In this document: piece after piece, positions 8,286-15,955 of the stretch
Layout: every line of letters begins with the position of its first letter
How positions within the stretch are numbered: position 1 is the stretch's first letter
Source of the DNA: JAPLUA01 sp964625855
Lineage (GTDB): Bacteria > Verrucomicrobiota > Verrucomicrobiia > Limisphaerales > UBA8199
Reading direction: 5' to 3'
Length of the DNA stretch: 64,000 bases
Assembly (NCBI GenBank): GCA_964625855.1
Contig: CAZVFC010000008.1
Coordinates: 166,663-230,662 of the forward strand
Position numbers and translations under genes: made by a program
The notes under the pieces: model-generated
Told to the model about the DNA's origin: nothing
Database searches by the model: none
What the model saw: the letters and a program-made list of their open reading frames with translations, nothing else

Positions 8286-9107
8286 TCAGAAGAAGGGATT
8301 GTGGGCCTTCTCCTCCGCGACGGTGGTGAGAGGGCCGTGACCGGGGCAGAGGAGGGTCCCTGGCGGCAGGGTCAGGATCTGCTCGCGTATCCTTTGGCGG
8401 GCGAGGTCCCAGGACTGGTTGCCGCGACCCATCGAGCCGGCAAAGATGGCATCGCCTACGATGGCCACGTGCGGGGCGTCCTCCGGCCAGGTGCCGATGA
8501 TGTAGGTAGTGCCGTCCTCGGCATGGCCCGGGGTCTCGCGGTTCGTTATGCGCAGGCTGCCCAGGTGAATGAAGTCATGGGGACGATTACGCTGATCCAC
8601 CGGGGCCTTTCGGGCGCCGGAATGTATCCGGACTTTGGGGAAGTGCTGGCGCAGTTCGCCCAAGGCCGCGATGTGGTCCTCATGGCTGTGGGTGATGAAG
8701 ATGTGCCGAAGCTGGAGCTGGTTCTCCGCGACCAGCCTGGCCACGGGTTGCGCTTCCCAGCCGGTGTCGAACAGCGCCGCCTCGCGACAGACTTCGTCCC
8801 AGACCAGGTAACAGTTGACGGCCATGCCGCCCGTGTCCGTGGTGACACAGCGCAATTCCCGCCAGGTGTTCAAGTCCTTTTTCGAGGGCAGCCAGCCCTT
8901 GGCGATGGCGTCCAGTTTGGCCGGTTCCAGGCCCACCGATTGCGCCAGAGCGGTGAGATTGAACTTTCTCGGCGCCTGACCCGACTCTTCCAGAGCGACG
9001 AGTTCGGCTTCCGTCAACCCGGCTGTGCGGGCTGCGGTAGCGGCAGTGATTTTGGACATGGCTCGCCCTTTGCGAATAATATCGCCGAGATGATCCTCGA
9101 GGTTCAT
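8286..9107 (-). CDS. MBL-fold metallohydrolase with N-terminal HTH-like domain
   Basis: The 273-residue protein has two parts. Residues 1-75 resemble a Cro/XRE-type helix-turn-helix (ARTAGLTEAELVALEESG, then LTALAQSVGLEPAKL). Residues 85-273 form a metallo-beta-lactamase domain of the glyoxalase-II type, with HSHEDH at 140-145 and further metal-ligand candidates in ETPGHAED, AIVGDAIF and CPGHGP. MBL hydrolases of this kind cleave thioesters or related substrates. The HTH could bind DNA or serve only as a scaffold. It is convergent with the MFS gene. Confidence 0.85.
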   Translation of the reverse strand: MNLEDHLGDIIRKGRAMSKITAATAARTAGLTEAELVALEESGQAPRKFNLTALAQSVGLEPAKLDAIAKGWLPSKKDLNTWRELRCVTTDTGGMAVNCYLVWDEVCREAALFDTGWEAQPVARLVAENQLQLRHIFITHSHEDHIAALGELRQHFPKVRIHSGARKAPVDQRNRPHDFIHLGSLRITNRETPGHAEDGTTYIIGTWPEDAPHVAIVGDAIFAGSMGRGNQSWDLARQRIREQILTLPPGTLLCPGHGPLTTVAEEKAHNPFF

Positions 9108-9162
9108 GCCTCAAACCTTAGCCCGTGGGAACAGGAGTTCAAGCCCCATGCTGGAGGAGAGG

Positions 9163-10326
9163 TCAGTCAGGGCGCGGCACACACAGGTCGCGACGGCCGT
9201 CCGAGGGGGTGCGCCAACTCGATGAGCGAGCCACTCGCTCTGCCAGGCGAGCGAGCCAGCGTGCGGGCTGGGCCTTGGCTTCACGGGCGCTGGTCATCTC
9301 AGTCAGAGAGTGGACGTCGGTGAAATGGCGGCGGGCACCGGTGGGGTGGAGGACCGCGCCGGCGAGAGCCACACAGGGGATTCTCAGCGCGCGGCAGCAC
9401 TGCGCGATTTGACCGGCGCCCTTGCCCATGAATGTGGAAGAGTCAATCGCGCCTTCGCCGGTGACGACGAGGTCCGCCGCGCGCAGATGCTGCTGCAATG
9501 AGGCAAGGCGCGCAAACAGATCGAATCCCGGGTCCACCTTTGCGCCCAGAAAAGCGAGGAGGCCAAAGCCCAGCCCGCCCGCAGCACCAGCCCCCGGCTC
9601 GCTCGCAGAATCGCGCCCGAAGTGCCGCCGAGCCACATCCGCCAGGCGGCCCAGGCAGCGCTCGGCCAGCGCGAAGTCTTCAGCATGCAGGCCCTTCTGG
9701 GGTCCATAGATGCGCGTTGCGCCGCGCCGGCCCAGCAGCGGGTTTTGAACATCCACGGCGACGACGATTTCATCAAGCCAGCGAGAGTGCCGGGGGGCTT
9801 GGATACGATTGAGTCGGTCCAAATTGGTCCACCGCTCGATGGGGCGACGTTCTCGGTCGAGAAACACCCAACCCAGGGCGCGCGCCAGGCCAAAACCGCC
9901 ATCATTGGTCGCGCTGCCACCAAGGCCCAGGAGGCAGCGCCTGGCACGTTTTCGCGCCGCTGCCTGGACCACGGCGCCCAGGCCATAGGTGTCCAGGTCG
10001 AAGGGATGGAATCTCCCGGGCGGCAACATGGCGAGGCCGATCGTGCGCGCGGATTCGACCACGGCAACACCGGCGCCGGGCTTCCACCACCACTGCGAAC
10101 GGCAGGGGCGATGCGCCGCATCCACCGTGTCAACGGCCTGCAGTCGGGCCCGGAACAGCGCGCCACAGACTTCACCGAACCCATCACCGCCATCGCTCAT
10201 AGGAAGGAGATCCAGTGCGTCTCGCGGCCGCGCCCGGCGCCAGCCCTGGGCCAGGGCCTCCGCGGCCTCCTGCGCCGTCAGGGTGCCTTTCAATTTATCG
10301 GGAACAATCAGGACACGCAGCGGCAT
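9163..10326 (-). CDS. Glycerate kinase
   Basis: This 387-residue protein of the GarK/GlxK glycerate kinase family phosphorylates D-glycerate with ATP. The N-terminus is diagnostic (VLIVPDKLKGTLTAQEAAEAL, then LLPMSDGGDGF). Family blocks GLGGSATNDGGFGLARALG and VTGEGAIDSSTFMGKG are intact. The last 25 residues or so, after the LAERVA region, are Arg/Ser-rich and atypical. It is divergently oriented from the glutaredoxin gene, with a heptanucleotide array between them. Confidence 0.92.
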   Translation of the reverse strand: MPLRVLIVPDKLKGTLTAQEAAEALAQGWRRARPRDALDLLPMSDGGDGFGEVCGALFRARLQAVDTVDAAHRPCRSQWWWKPGAGVAVVESARTIGLAMLPPGRFHPFDLDTYGLGAVVQAAARKRARRCLLGLGGSATNDGGFGLARALGWVFLDRERRPIERWTNLDRLNRIQAPRHSRWLDEIVVAVDVQNPLLGRRGATRIYGPQKGLHAEDFALAERCLGRLADVARRHFGRDSASEPGAGAAGGLGFGLLAFLGAKVDPGFDLFARLASLQQHLRAADLVVTGEGAIDSSTFMGKGAGQIAQCCRALRIPCVALAGAVLHPTGARRHFTDVHSLTEMTSAREAKAQPARWLARLAERVARSSSWRTPSDGRRDLCVPRPD

Positions 10327-10339
10327 GGGGGAACTCTAG

Positions 10340-10367
10340 AGTCCCGAGCCTGAAGTCTAAAGTCCAA
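10340..10367. repeat. Heptanucleotide array
   Basis: Four exact 7-bp units (AGTCCCG/AGCCTGA/AGTCTAA/AGTCCAA) lie between the divergent glycerate kinase and glutaredoxin genes. Confidence 0.65.
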
Positions 10368-10467
10368 AACCAACGCTCTGAAGCCGGTGGCCAAACGCCC
10401 CGATGCGGGCCGGCAGTCGGATTTGAAATCGCGCCCGGCTGTGGCAGTATAGTAGCAAGTCTAAATT

Positions 10468-10779
10468 ATGAATACACCTAGAGTGATTGCCTACCTGAAG
10501 CCGAGCTGCGGCTGGAGCCAGGGCGTGCGGGCGGTGCTTCACAAGTACGATTTGCCGTTCGAGGACCGTGACATCATCAATGACCCGGCGCAGCGGCAGG
10601 AGATGATTGAGAAGAGCGGCCAGCCGCTGAGCCCTTGCGTCGAGGTGAATGGTCACCTGCTGGCGGACATCAGCGGGGCGGAGCTGGAAGCGTATCTGCT
10701 CGCGCACGCGCTGGTGCAGCCGACCGATCGCGCGGTGCAGGTCCCGACCGATCAACCGTGCGCTGATACCATGCCGTGA
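10468..10779 (+). CDS. Glutaredoxin (monothiol, CGWS)
   Basis: This 103-residue thioredoxin-fold protein has the active site C14-G-W-S17. The residue after the usual dithiol spacing is Ser, so it should act as a monothiol glutaredoxin or use glutathione. The cis-Pro region reads LSPCVEVNG and ends in a glutaredoxin-like helix (ADISGAELEAYLLAH). The Cys after the cis-Pro is unusual and could be a second redox residue. The last 15 residues are probably disordered. Confidence 0.88.
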   Translation: MNTPRVIAYLKPSCGWSQGVRAVLHKYDLPFEDRDIINDPAQRQEMIEKSGQPLSPCVEVNGHLLADISGAELEAYLLAHALVQPTDRAVQVPTDQPCADTMP

Positions 10780-10973
10780 CGGGCCAGCGCGGGGAGCCGT
10801 GAACAAAGGCGCGGCACGCCATTGGCTGACTGCAGGCGGGCAGCCAGTGTGATGCCGGCGTGTTGTTACGGTGGGGCTTCGATTGGCGTCGGCGGTTTGC
10901 CTCATCAGGGTGTCACGCGCAGTTTAGGCTTCTCAAGCCCGTATGGGGTAAGGCATTTTGCCCGGCACCAATT

Positions 10974-11735
10974 ATGTACCGGGACCGGAAAGTGGTGGTG
11001 GTGATGCCGGCCTATAATGCCGCCAAAACACTGCGCCAAACCTACGCCGAAGTGCGCGAGCAGCGGATTGTGGACACCATTATTCTGGTGGACGACGGGA
11101 GCAAGGACGACACCGTGGCGGTCGCCAGGGGACTGGAGGGGGTGCGGGTTCATGTCCACGAAATGAACAAGGGCTACGGCGGGAATCAGAAGTCGTGTTA
11201 CCGGCTGGCCCTGGACGAGGGCGCGGACATCGTTATTATGCTCCATCCGGACTATCAGTACACCCCGAAACTGATTCCCGCCATGGCCTCGATCATTGCC
11301 AATGGTCTGCACCCCTGCGTGCTGGGCAGCCGGATTCTGGGTGGTTACGCCTTGCGCGGAGGGATGCCGATATGGAAGTACATTTCAAACCGATGCCTGA
11401 CGCTGGCGGGGAATATCTTGCTGGGGGCTAAACTATCCGAATACCACACCGGCTATCGCGCCTTCTCGCGGGCGATCCTGGAGCAGCTCGACTTGGCGCA
11501 CAATTCGGATGACTTTGTGTTCGATAACCAGATGCTGGCGCAGATCCTTTGGCATGGGTTCACCATTGCCGAAGTGAGCTGCCCGACGAAGTACTTCCCG
11601 GAAGCCTCCTCGATCAACCTGTGGCGGAGCATCCAGTACGGTTGCGGTTGCTTGGCGACGGGATTCAGGTTTCGGCTGGCCAAAATGGGCCTGGCGGGTT
11701 GCCGGTTGTTTCCCACCCCGCCACCCAAGACGTAA
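10974..11735 (+). CDS. Family 2 glycosyltransferase
   Basis: This 253-residue GT-A glycosyltransferase resembles dolichyl-/polyprenyl-phosphate mannosyl- or glucosyltransferases. The nucleotide-sugar site is VVVVMPAYNAAKTL, then ILVDDGSKDDT. Downstream it has MNKGYGGNQKSCYRLALDEGAD and IVIMLHPDYQYTPKL. No transmembrane helices follow the catalytic domain. I start at the ATG at 10974, where the family begins. The open frame reaches back to 10860 but the extra residues lack family resemblance. The acceptor is unknown. Confidence 0.88.
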   Translation: MYRDRKVVVVMPAYNAAKTLRQTYAEVREQRIVDTIILVDDGSKDDTVAVARGLEGVRVHVHEMNKGYGGNQKSCYRLALDEGADIVIMLHPDYQYTPKLIPAMASIIANGLHPCVLGSRILGGYALRGGMPIWKYISNRCLTLAGNILLGAKLSEYHTGYRAFSRAILEQLDLAHNSDDFVFDNQMLAQILWHGFTIAEVSCPTKYFPEASSINLWRSIQYGCGCLATGFRFRLAKMGLAGCRLFPTPPPKT

Positions 11736-11766
11736 CCAAACGGGGAACGCAGAGCGCGCGCCGCGC

Positions 11767-12030
11767 TTACTTCATCCGGGCCAGACGGAGGGCGAGGCGG
11801 GACTTCTTGCGGTCTGCGGTTGCGCGGTGGACTACTCCCCCCTTGGCTGCCTTATCGAAAGCGGAACTGAGGCTGCGCAGGGATTTGGCAGCGTCCTCTT
11901 TCTTCCCCGACGCCACGAGTTGCAGGTAGTCCTTCTCGATGGTGTGCAGGCGCGACTTGATGCTGCGGTTGTGCGCTTGTTTGCGGGCACTATTCCGCAT
12001 GCGGCGTTCGGCTGACTTTGTGTTCGGCAT
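11767..12030 (-). CDS. rpsT: 30S ribosomal protein S20
   Basis: This 87-residue basic protein has the S20 N-terminus MPNTKSAERRMRNSARKQAHN and the C-terminal GVVHRATADRKKSRLALRLA. It binds 16S rRNA in the small subunit. It is a single gene, convergent with the glycosyltransferase, with a plausible housekeeping promoter about 30 bp upstream of its start. Confidence 0.97.
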   Translation of the reverse strand: MPNTKSAERRMRNSARKQAHNRSIKSRLHTIEKDYLQLVASGKKEDAAKSLRSLSSAFDKAAKGGVVHRATADRKKSRLALRLARMK

Positions 12031-12064
12031 AAGTCAATAGTCTTTCAGTAATTTAAAGCGCGCC

Positions 12065-12092
12065 ACGCTAACGTAACGGGCACAATTGTCAA
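12065..12092 (-). promoter_or_regulatory. Sigma-70-like promoter of rpsT
   Basis: On the minus strand TTGACA (12087-12092) is followed after 16 bp by TAGCGT (12065-12070). This would start transcription about 28 bp ahead of rpsT. The -35 box is perfect and the -10 box is weak. Confidence 0.45.
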
Positions 12093-12372
12093 TGATGAAG
12101 CCCGGCGCATTTGCGGCGCGACCCTTCGCGCGCCTGTTGCTTTTTGCGCACACGGACTAAAACGCACCAGCCCGCCAGGCGCCGACAATGCAAGGGCCTG
12201 AACATATCCAACTACAAATCAACGGTTTACGCCCTGATCCCAACCGCTTCTGCGGGGCTGGCATGGCGAGTGCATTAGGCGGGGTCAAGCCGGGCCTTGT
12301 CCAGCCAGGCAGCTCCACGCGGGGCTGAAAAAGCGCAGGGCATGGATGTAGTCCGGTTAACTCGTCAGCGAA
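12093..12372. other. Intergenic region between rpsT and glnK
   Basis: No convincing reading frame is present. The only features I can support are the rpsT promoter at its left edge and the sigma-54-like element at 12259-12275. Confidence 0.5.
12259..12275 (+). promoter_or_regulatory. Sigma-54-type promoter upstream of glnK
   Basis: TGGCATGGCGAGTGCAT has the invariant GG (12260-12261) and GC (12272-12273) separated by 10 bp and close agreement with the -24/-12 consensus TGGCAC-N5-TTGCA. Transcription would begin near 12285, about 90 bp upstream of glnK. Nitrogen-control genes are classic sigma-54 targets. I did not identify an enhancer site. Confidence 0.55.
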
Positions 12373-12711
12373 ATGAAGAAGATCGAAGCCATCATAAAGC
12401 CGTTCAAGTTGGAAGAGGTGAAAGACGCCTTGGGAGAGATCGGAATCGAGGGAATGACCGTCACCGAGGTCAAAGGCTTCGGCCGGCAAAAGGGCCATAC
12501 GGAGATCTACCGGGGCAGCGAATACACGGTGGATTTTCTGCCGAAGATCAAGATCGAAATCGTGGTTGGCGACGGAATGGCGGATAACGCCCTCGCCGCG
12601 ATCGTCAAAGCGGCCAAGACCGGCAAGATCGGCGATGGCAAGGTCTTCGTGTCCACCATCGAGGAGGCCGTGCGGATTCGCACTGAGGAAAAGGGCGGAG
12701 CCGCTGTTTAG
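12373..12711 (+). CDS. glnK: PII nitrogen regulatory protein
   Basis: This 112-residue PII protein is a trimeric sensor of 2-oxoglutarate and ATP/ADP that gates Amt and modulates nitrogen metabolism. The T-loop holds YRGSEYTVDFLPK with Tyr51, the residue uridylylated in GlnB/GlnK proteins. The N-terminus (MKKIEAIIKPFKLEEVKDAL) and the C-terminal GDGKVFVSTIEEAVRIRTEE are typical. The amt gene starts 21 bp downstream, which is why GlnK is preferred over GlnB. Confidence 0.96.
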   Translation: MKKIEAIIKPFKLEEVKDALGEIGIEGMTVTEVKGFGRQKGHTEIYRGSEYTVDFLPKIKIEIVVGDGMADNALAAIVKAAKTGKIGDGKVFVSTIEEAVRIRTEEKGGAAV

Positions 12712-12732
12712 AACCCAAGGCCTGATGCTTAT

Positions 12733-14208
12733 ATGAAACGATTGTTGCTCACAATTGGTCTGGCGGCAGTGGTAACGTTCGGTCTTCCCGTCGGCCTGGG
12801 CGCTCAATCCAGCCCGGCCCGGGAACGATCGGTTCAGGAGCGGCTGGACGACCTCGAAGCTTACGTCAACAACGGCGCGCGCAATGCCAGCACCGAGGCT
12901 GTCTCGAAAATTCCCGGCGCCGGCCCCGGCCACAACGCCTGGATCATGACTTGCGCCGCGCTGGTGCTGTTCATGACACTGCCCGGGCTGGCGCTGTTTT
13001 ATGGCGGCCTGGTGCGGCGGAAGAATGTGCTCTCGGTCCTGGCCCAATGCCTGGGCATTGCCGGCCTGGTAACGATTCTCTGGTGGCTGGCCGGGTTTTC
13101 GCTTGCTTTCCACAGCGGCGAAACGGCCCGTGGGTGGTCCATCCTCGGCAAGCTGGACTGGGCCTTCCTGCGCGGAGTGGATTCCACCCCGAACGGCGAT
13201 TACGCCGGCTGGGTCTCGCGCAATGTCTTCTCCATGTACCAACTGATGTTCGCGATCATCACGCCGGCGCTCATTATCGGCGCCATCGCCGAACGCATGA
13301 AATTCGCTGCCGTTCTGCTATTCGTTGCGCTTTGGATGCTGGTGGTCTATTTCCCGCTGGCTCACATGGTTTGGGGTGTGGACGGCCTGATGAACGGCGT
13401 ATGGAATCCCAAAGCGCCGATTCCGGCCGTTGATTTTGCCGGTGGCACCGTCGTGCACATGTCATCCGGCTGGTCAGCGCTGGTTCTGTGCCTGATCCTA
13501 GGCAAGCGGCTGGGCTTCGGCAAAGAGCCCATGCCGCCGCACAACATGGTGCTTTGCATGGTCGGCACCGGCATGTTATGGGTGGGCTGGTACGGATTCA
13601 ACGCCGGCAGCGCCCTGGCCGCCGATGGCATCGCTGCCAACGCGTTCATGACCACGACGCTGGCGACGGCCGTGGCTTCTTTCACTTGGGCGATGGCCGA
13701 ATATGCCTTGCGCGGCACGCCCAGCATCCTCGGCTTCTGCTCGGGCGCGGTCGCCGGTCTGGTGGTCATTACCCCGGCTTGCGGGTTTGTGACCGGCACC
13801 GGCGCGGTCATCATTGGTGTCGCCGCGGGTTTGATTCCGTTCCTCGCCTGCTGGAAGCTTAAGTCGGCGGCGGGATATGATGACGCGCTGGACACCTTCG
13901 GCGTTCACGCCGTCGGCGGAACTCTGGGGGCTTTGCTCACCGGCCTGCTCGCCTCGGAGGCGGCCAATCCGAATCTCACCGGCGCCGCGGCCCAGGCCAA
14001 TGGGCTGGCTAAACTCGTGACCGGCGGCGGCTTGTGGCTTACCCAGCTCAAAGCCGTTGGGATTACCCTCTGCCTGGCCATTGTCGGCACGACCATCATC
14101 GCCTACCTTGTTCGGGCCATAGTGGGCCTGCGAGTGTCCGAGGAGGTTGAGGTCTCGGGGCTCGACTTGGTCGAGCACGGCGAGGAGGGATACCATACCG
14201 CTCGGTAG
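12733..14208 (+). CDS. amt: Ammonium transporter
   Basis: This 491-residue Amt/MEP/Rh channel conducts ammonium across the inner membrane and is probably blocked by the adjacent PII. It starts with a cleavable signal-like segment and a roughly 30-residue linker before the first core helix (WIMTCAALVLFMTLPGLALFYGG). The conserved WxxxGFSLAF (WWLAGFSLAF), the HMVWG region and the C-terminal FGVHAVGGTLGALLTG, with a pore His, are present. The cytoplasmic tail ends LDLVEHGEEGYHTAR, like other Amt tails that contact PII. Confidence 0.95.
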   Translation: MKRLLLTIGLAAVVTFGLPVGLGAQSSPARERSVQERLDDLEAYVNNGARNASTEAVSKIPGAGPGHNAWIMTCAALVLFMTLPGLALFYGGLVRRKNVLSVLAQCLGIAGLVTILWWLAGFSLAFHSGETARGWSILGKLDWAFLRGVDSTPNGDYAGWVSRNVFSMYQLMFAIITPALIIGAIAERMKFAAVLLFVALWMLVVYFPLAHMVWGVDGLMNGVWNPKAPIPAVDFAGGTVVHMSSGWSALVLCLILGKRLGFGKEPMPPHNMVLCMVGTGMLWVGWYGFNAGSALAADGIAANAFMTTTLATAVASFTWAMAEYALRGTPSILGFCSGAVAGLVVITPACGFVTGTGAVIIGVAAGLIPFLACWKLKSAAGYDDALDTFGVHAVGGTLGALLTGLLASEAANPNLTGAAAQANGLAKLVTGGGLWLTQLKAVGITLCLAIVGTTIIAYLVRAIVGLRVSEEVEVSGLDLVEHGEEGYHTAR

Positions 14209-14304
14209 CCACCATTTCGTCGAGGCCAGGCCGGTCCGCTGCCGGGGGCGGCGGGCGGCGTGGCGCGATGACAATAAGCAAAACGTAAACTAACTAAGGA
14301 ATAA

Positions 14305-15717
14305 ATGAGCACACCCAAGAGCGTAATAGAATTAGCAAACAAGAGCGGGGCCAAAATGGTGGACATCAAATTTGTGGACACCTTCGGCACCTGGCAGCAC
14401 TTCAGTTGTCCCATCCGGGAGTTGACCGAGGAGGTCTTCGAGGAAGGCCTGGGCTTCGACGGCTCGAGCATCCGTGGCTGGAAGAGCATCGAGGCGTCCG
14501 ACATGCTGGCCATGCCCGACCCGGCCACGGCGTTTATTGATCCCTTCTGCGCCGTGCCGACGCTGAGCCTGACTTGCACCATTGCCGAGACCGGAACGAA
14601 GGAGCCCTACACGCGCGATCCGCGGGGCATTGCGCAGCGGGCGGAGAGATACCTGGTCAGCACGGGCGTAGCCGACGCCGCCTTCATGGGGCCCGAGGCC
14701 GAGTTCTTCGTCTTCGACAACGTGCAATACGACAGCCGGAGCAACGGCACGTTCTACAGCGTGGAATCGGGGGAGGGAATCTGGAACAGCGGCAAGGACG
14801 AGATGCCCAACACCGGCTACAAGATCCGCCATAAGGAAGGGTATTTCCCAGTGGCCCCGGCCGACACACAGCAGGACATCCGCACCGAGATGTGCCTGGT
14901 GATGGAGGAACTGGGCGTTGCGATCGAGCGTCAGCACCACGAAGTCGCCACGGCGGGGCAGGCGGAGATTGACTACCGCTTTGACACGCTGGTCCGGGCC
15001 GCCGACGCCATGATGGTCTATAAGTATGTGGTCAAGAACATCGCCCGCAAGCACGGCAAGACGGCCTGTTTCATGCCCAAGCCGCTCTTCGGCGACAACG
15101 GCAGCGGCATGCACACGCACCAGTCGCTTTGGCGGAAGGGTAAGCCCTTGTTCGCCGGGAATGAGTATGCCGGTCTATCCCAGATGGCGCTTTACTACGC
15201 CGGCGGCCTGCTCAAACACGCGCGGGCGCTGTGTGCGATCTGCAACCCGACCACCAACAGCTACAAGCGGCTGGTGCCCGGCTACGAGGCGCCGGTGAAC
15301 CTGGCCTACAGCTCGCGCAACCGCTCGGCGGCCATCCGCATCCCCACCTACAGCGAGAATCCCAAAGCCAAACGCCTCGAATACCGGCCACCCGATCCGG
15401 CGGCCAATCCCTATCTGGCCTTTGCTGCCCTGATGATGGCTGGCTTGGACGGTATTCAGAACAAGATTGATCCGGGCGAACCGCTCGACAAGAACATCTA
15501 CGAATTGCCGCCAGAGGAGCTGAAGAGGGTTCCCAATGTGGCCGGCAGCCTCGGCGAAGCCCTCGACTGCCTCGAGAAGGACTACGAGTTCCTCCTCAAA
15601 GGCGACGTGTTCACGATGGACTTTCTGGATATGTGGATCGCGACCAAGCGCAAAGAGCACGACGCCTTGCGTCTCCGGCCGCATCCGTATGAGTTTTTCC
15701 TCTACTACGACGTGTAG
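14305..15717 (+). CDS. glnA: Glutamine synthetase, type I
   Basis: This 470-residue GSI makes glutamine from glutamate, ammonia and ATP. Substrate and metal motifs include GFDGSSIRGW, GPEAEFFVFD, the FMPKPLFGDNGSGMH block and NRSAAIRIP. NIYELPPEE places a Tyr at 399, equivalent to the adenylylated Tyr397 of enteric enzymes, so GlnE-type control is possible. An AAGGA ribosome-binding site lies a few bases before the ATG. It closes the glnK-amt-glnA block, and the hairpin at 15745 follows. Confidence 0.97.
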   Translation: MSTPKSVIELANKSGAKMVDIKFVDTFGTWQHFSCPIRELTEEVFEEGLGFDGSSIRGWKSIEASDMLAMPDPATAFIDPFCAVPTLSLTCTIAETGTKEPYTRDPRGIAQRAERYLVSTGVADAAFMGPEAEFFVFDNVQYDSRSNGTFYSVESGEGIWNSGKDEMPNTGYKIRHKEGYFPVAPADTQQDIRTEMCLVMEELGVAIERQHHEVATAGQAEIDYRFDTLVRAADAMMVYKYVVKNIARKHGKTACFMPKPLFGDNGSGMHTHQSLWRKGKPLFAGNEYAGLSQMALYYAGGLLKHARALCAICNPTTNSYKRLVPGYEAPVNLAYSSRNRSAAIRIPTYSENPKAKRLEYRPPDPAANPYLAFAALMMAGLDGIQNKIDPGEPLDKNIYELPPEELKRVPNVAGSLGEALDCLEKDYEFLLKGDVFTMDFLDMWIATKRKEHDALRLRPHPYEFFLYYDV

Positions 15718-15744
15718 GCAGAGGACGCTCGGGGGTTAGTGGTT

Positions 15745-15774
15745 GAACGGCGCGGATGGAAGTCCGCGCCGTTC
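15745..15774 (+). terminator. Strong hairpin after glnA
   Basis: A perfect 12-bp stem (GAACGGCGCGGA pairing with TCCGCGCCGTTC) with a 6-nt loop starts 28 bp after the glnA stop codon. No T-tract follows, so it may protect the 3' end or act in either direction rather than as a classic intrinsic terminator. Confidence 0.6.
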
Positions 15775-15955
15775 ATGTTGTGGAGGCAGGCTGCGCAGTT
15801 TGGTGATTGAGGACTGCGGCGGACCCGGATATGTTCGTGAGGTCATGGCTATGAAACCCCTGCGCTACGATTACCGCCCGCCGCTCCGGTCGCCGGCCTG
15901 AGCCGACAAACTGCTCGCCTCACGCTCGCGGGCACGGCATATTCGCGTTCAAGAA

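Noticed and set aside
15845..15901. 18-residue frame with the sequence MAMKPLRYDYRPPLRSPA
   Set aside because: Too short to judge. No family, no clear ribosome-binding site and no partner gene.
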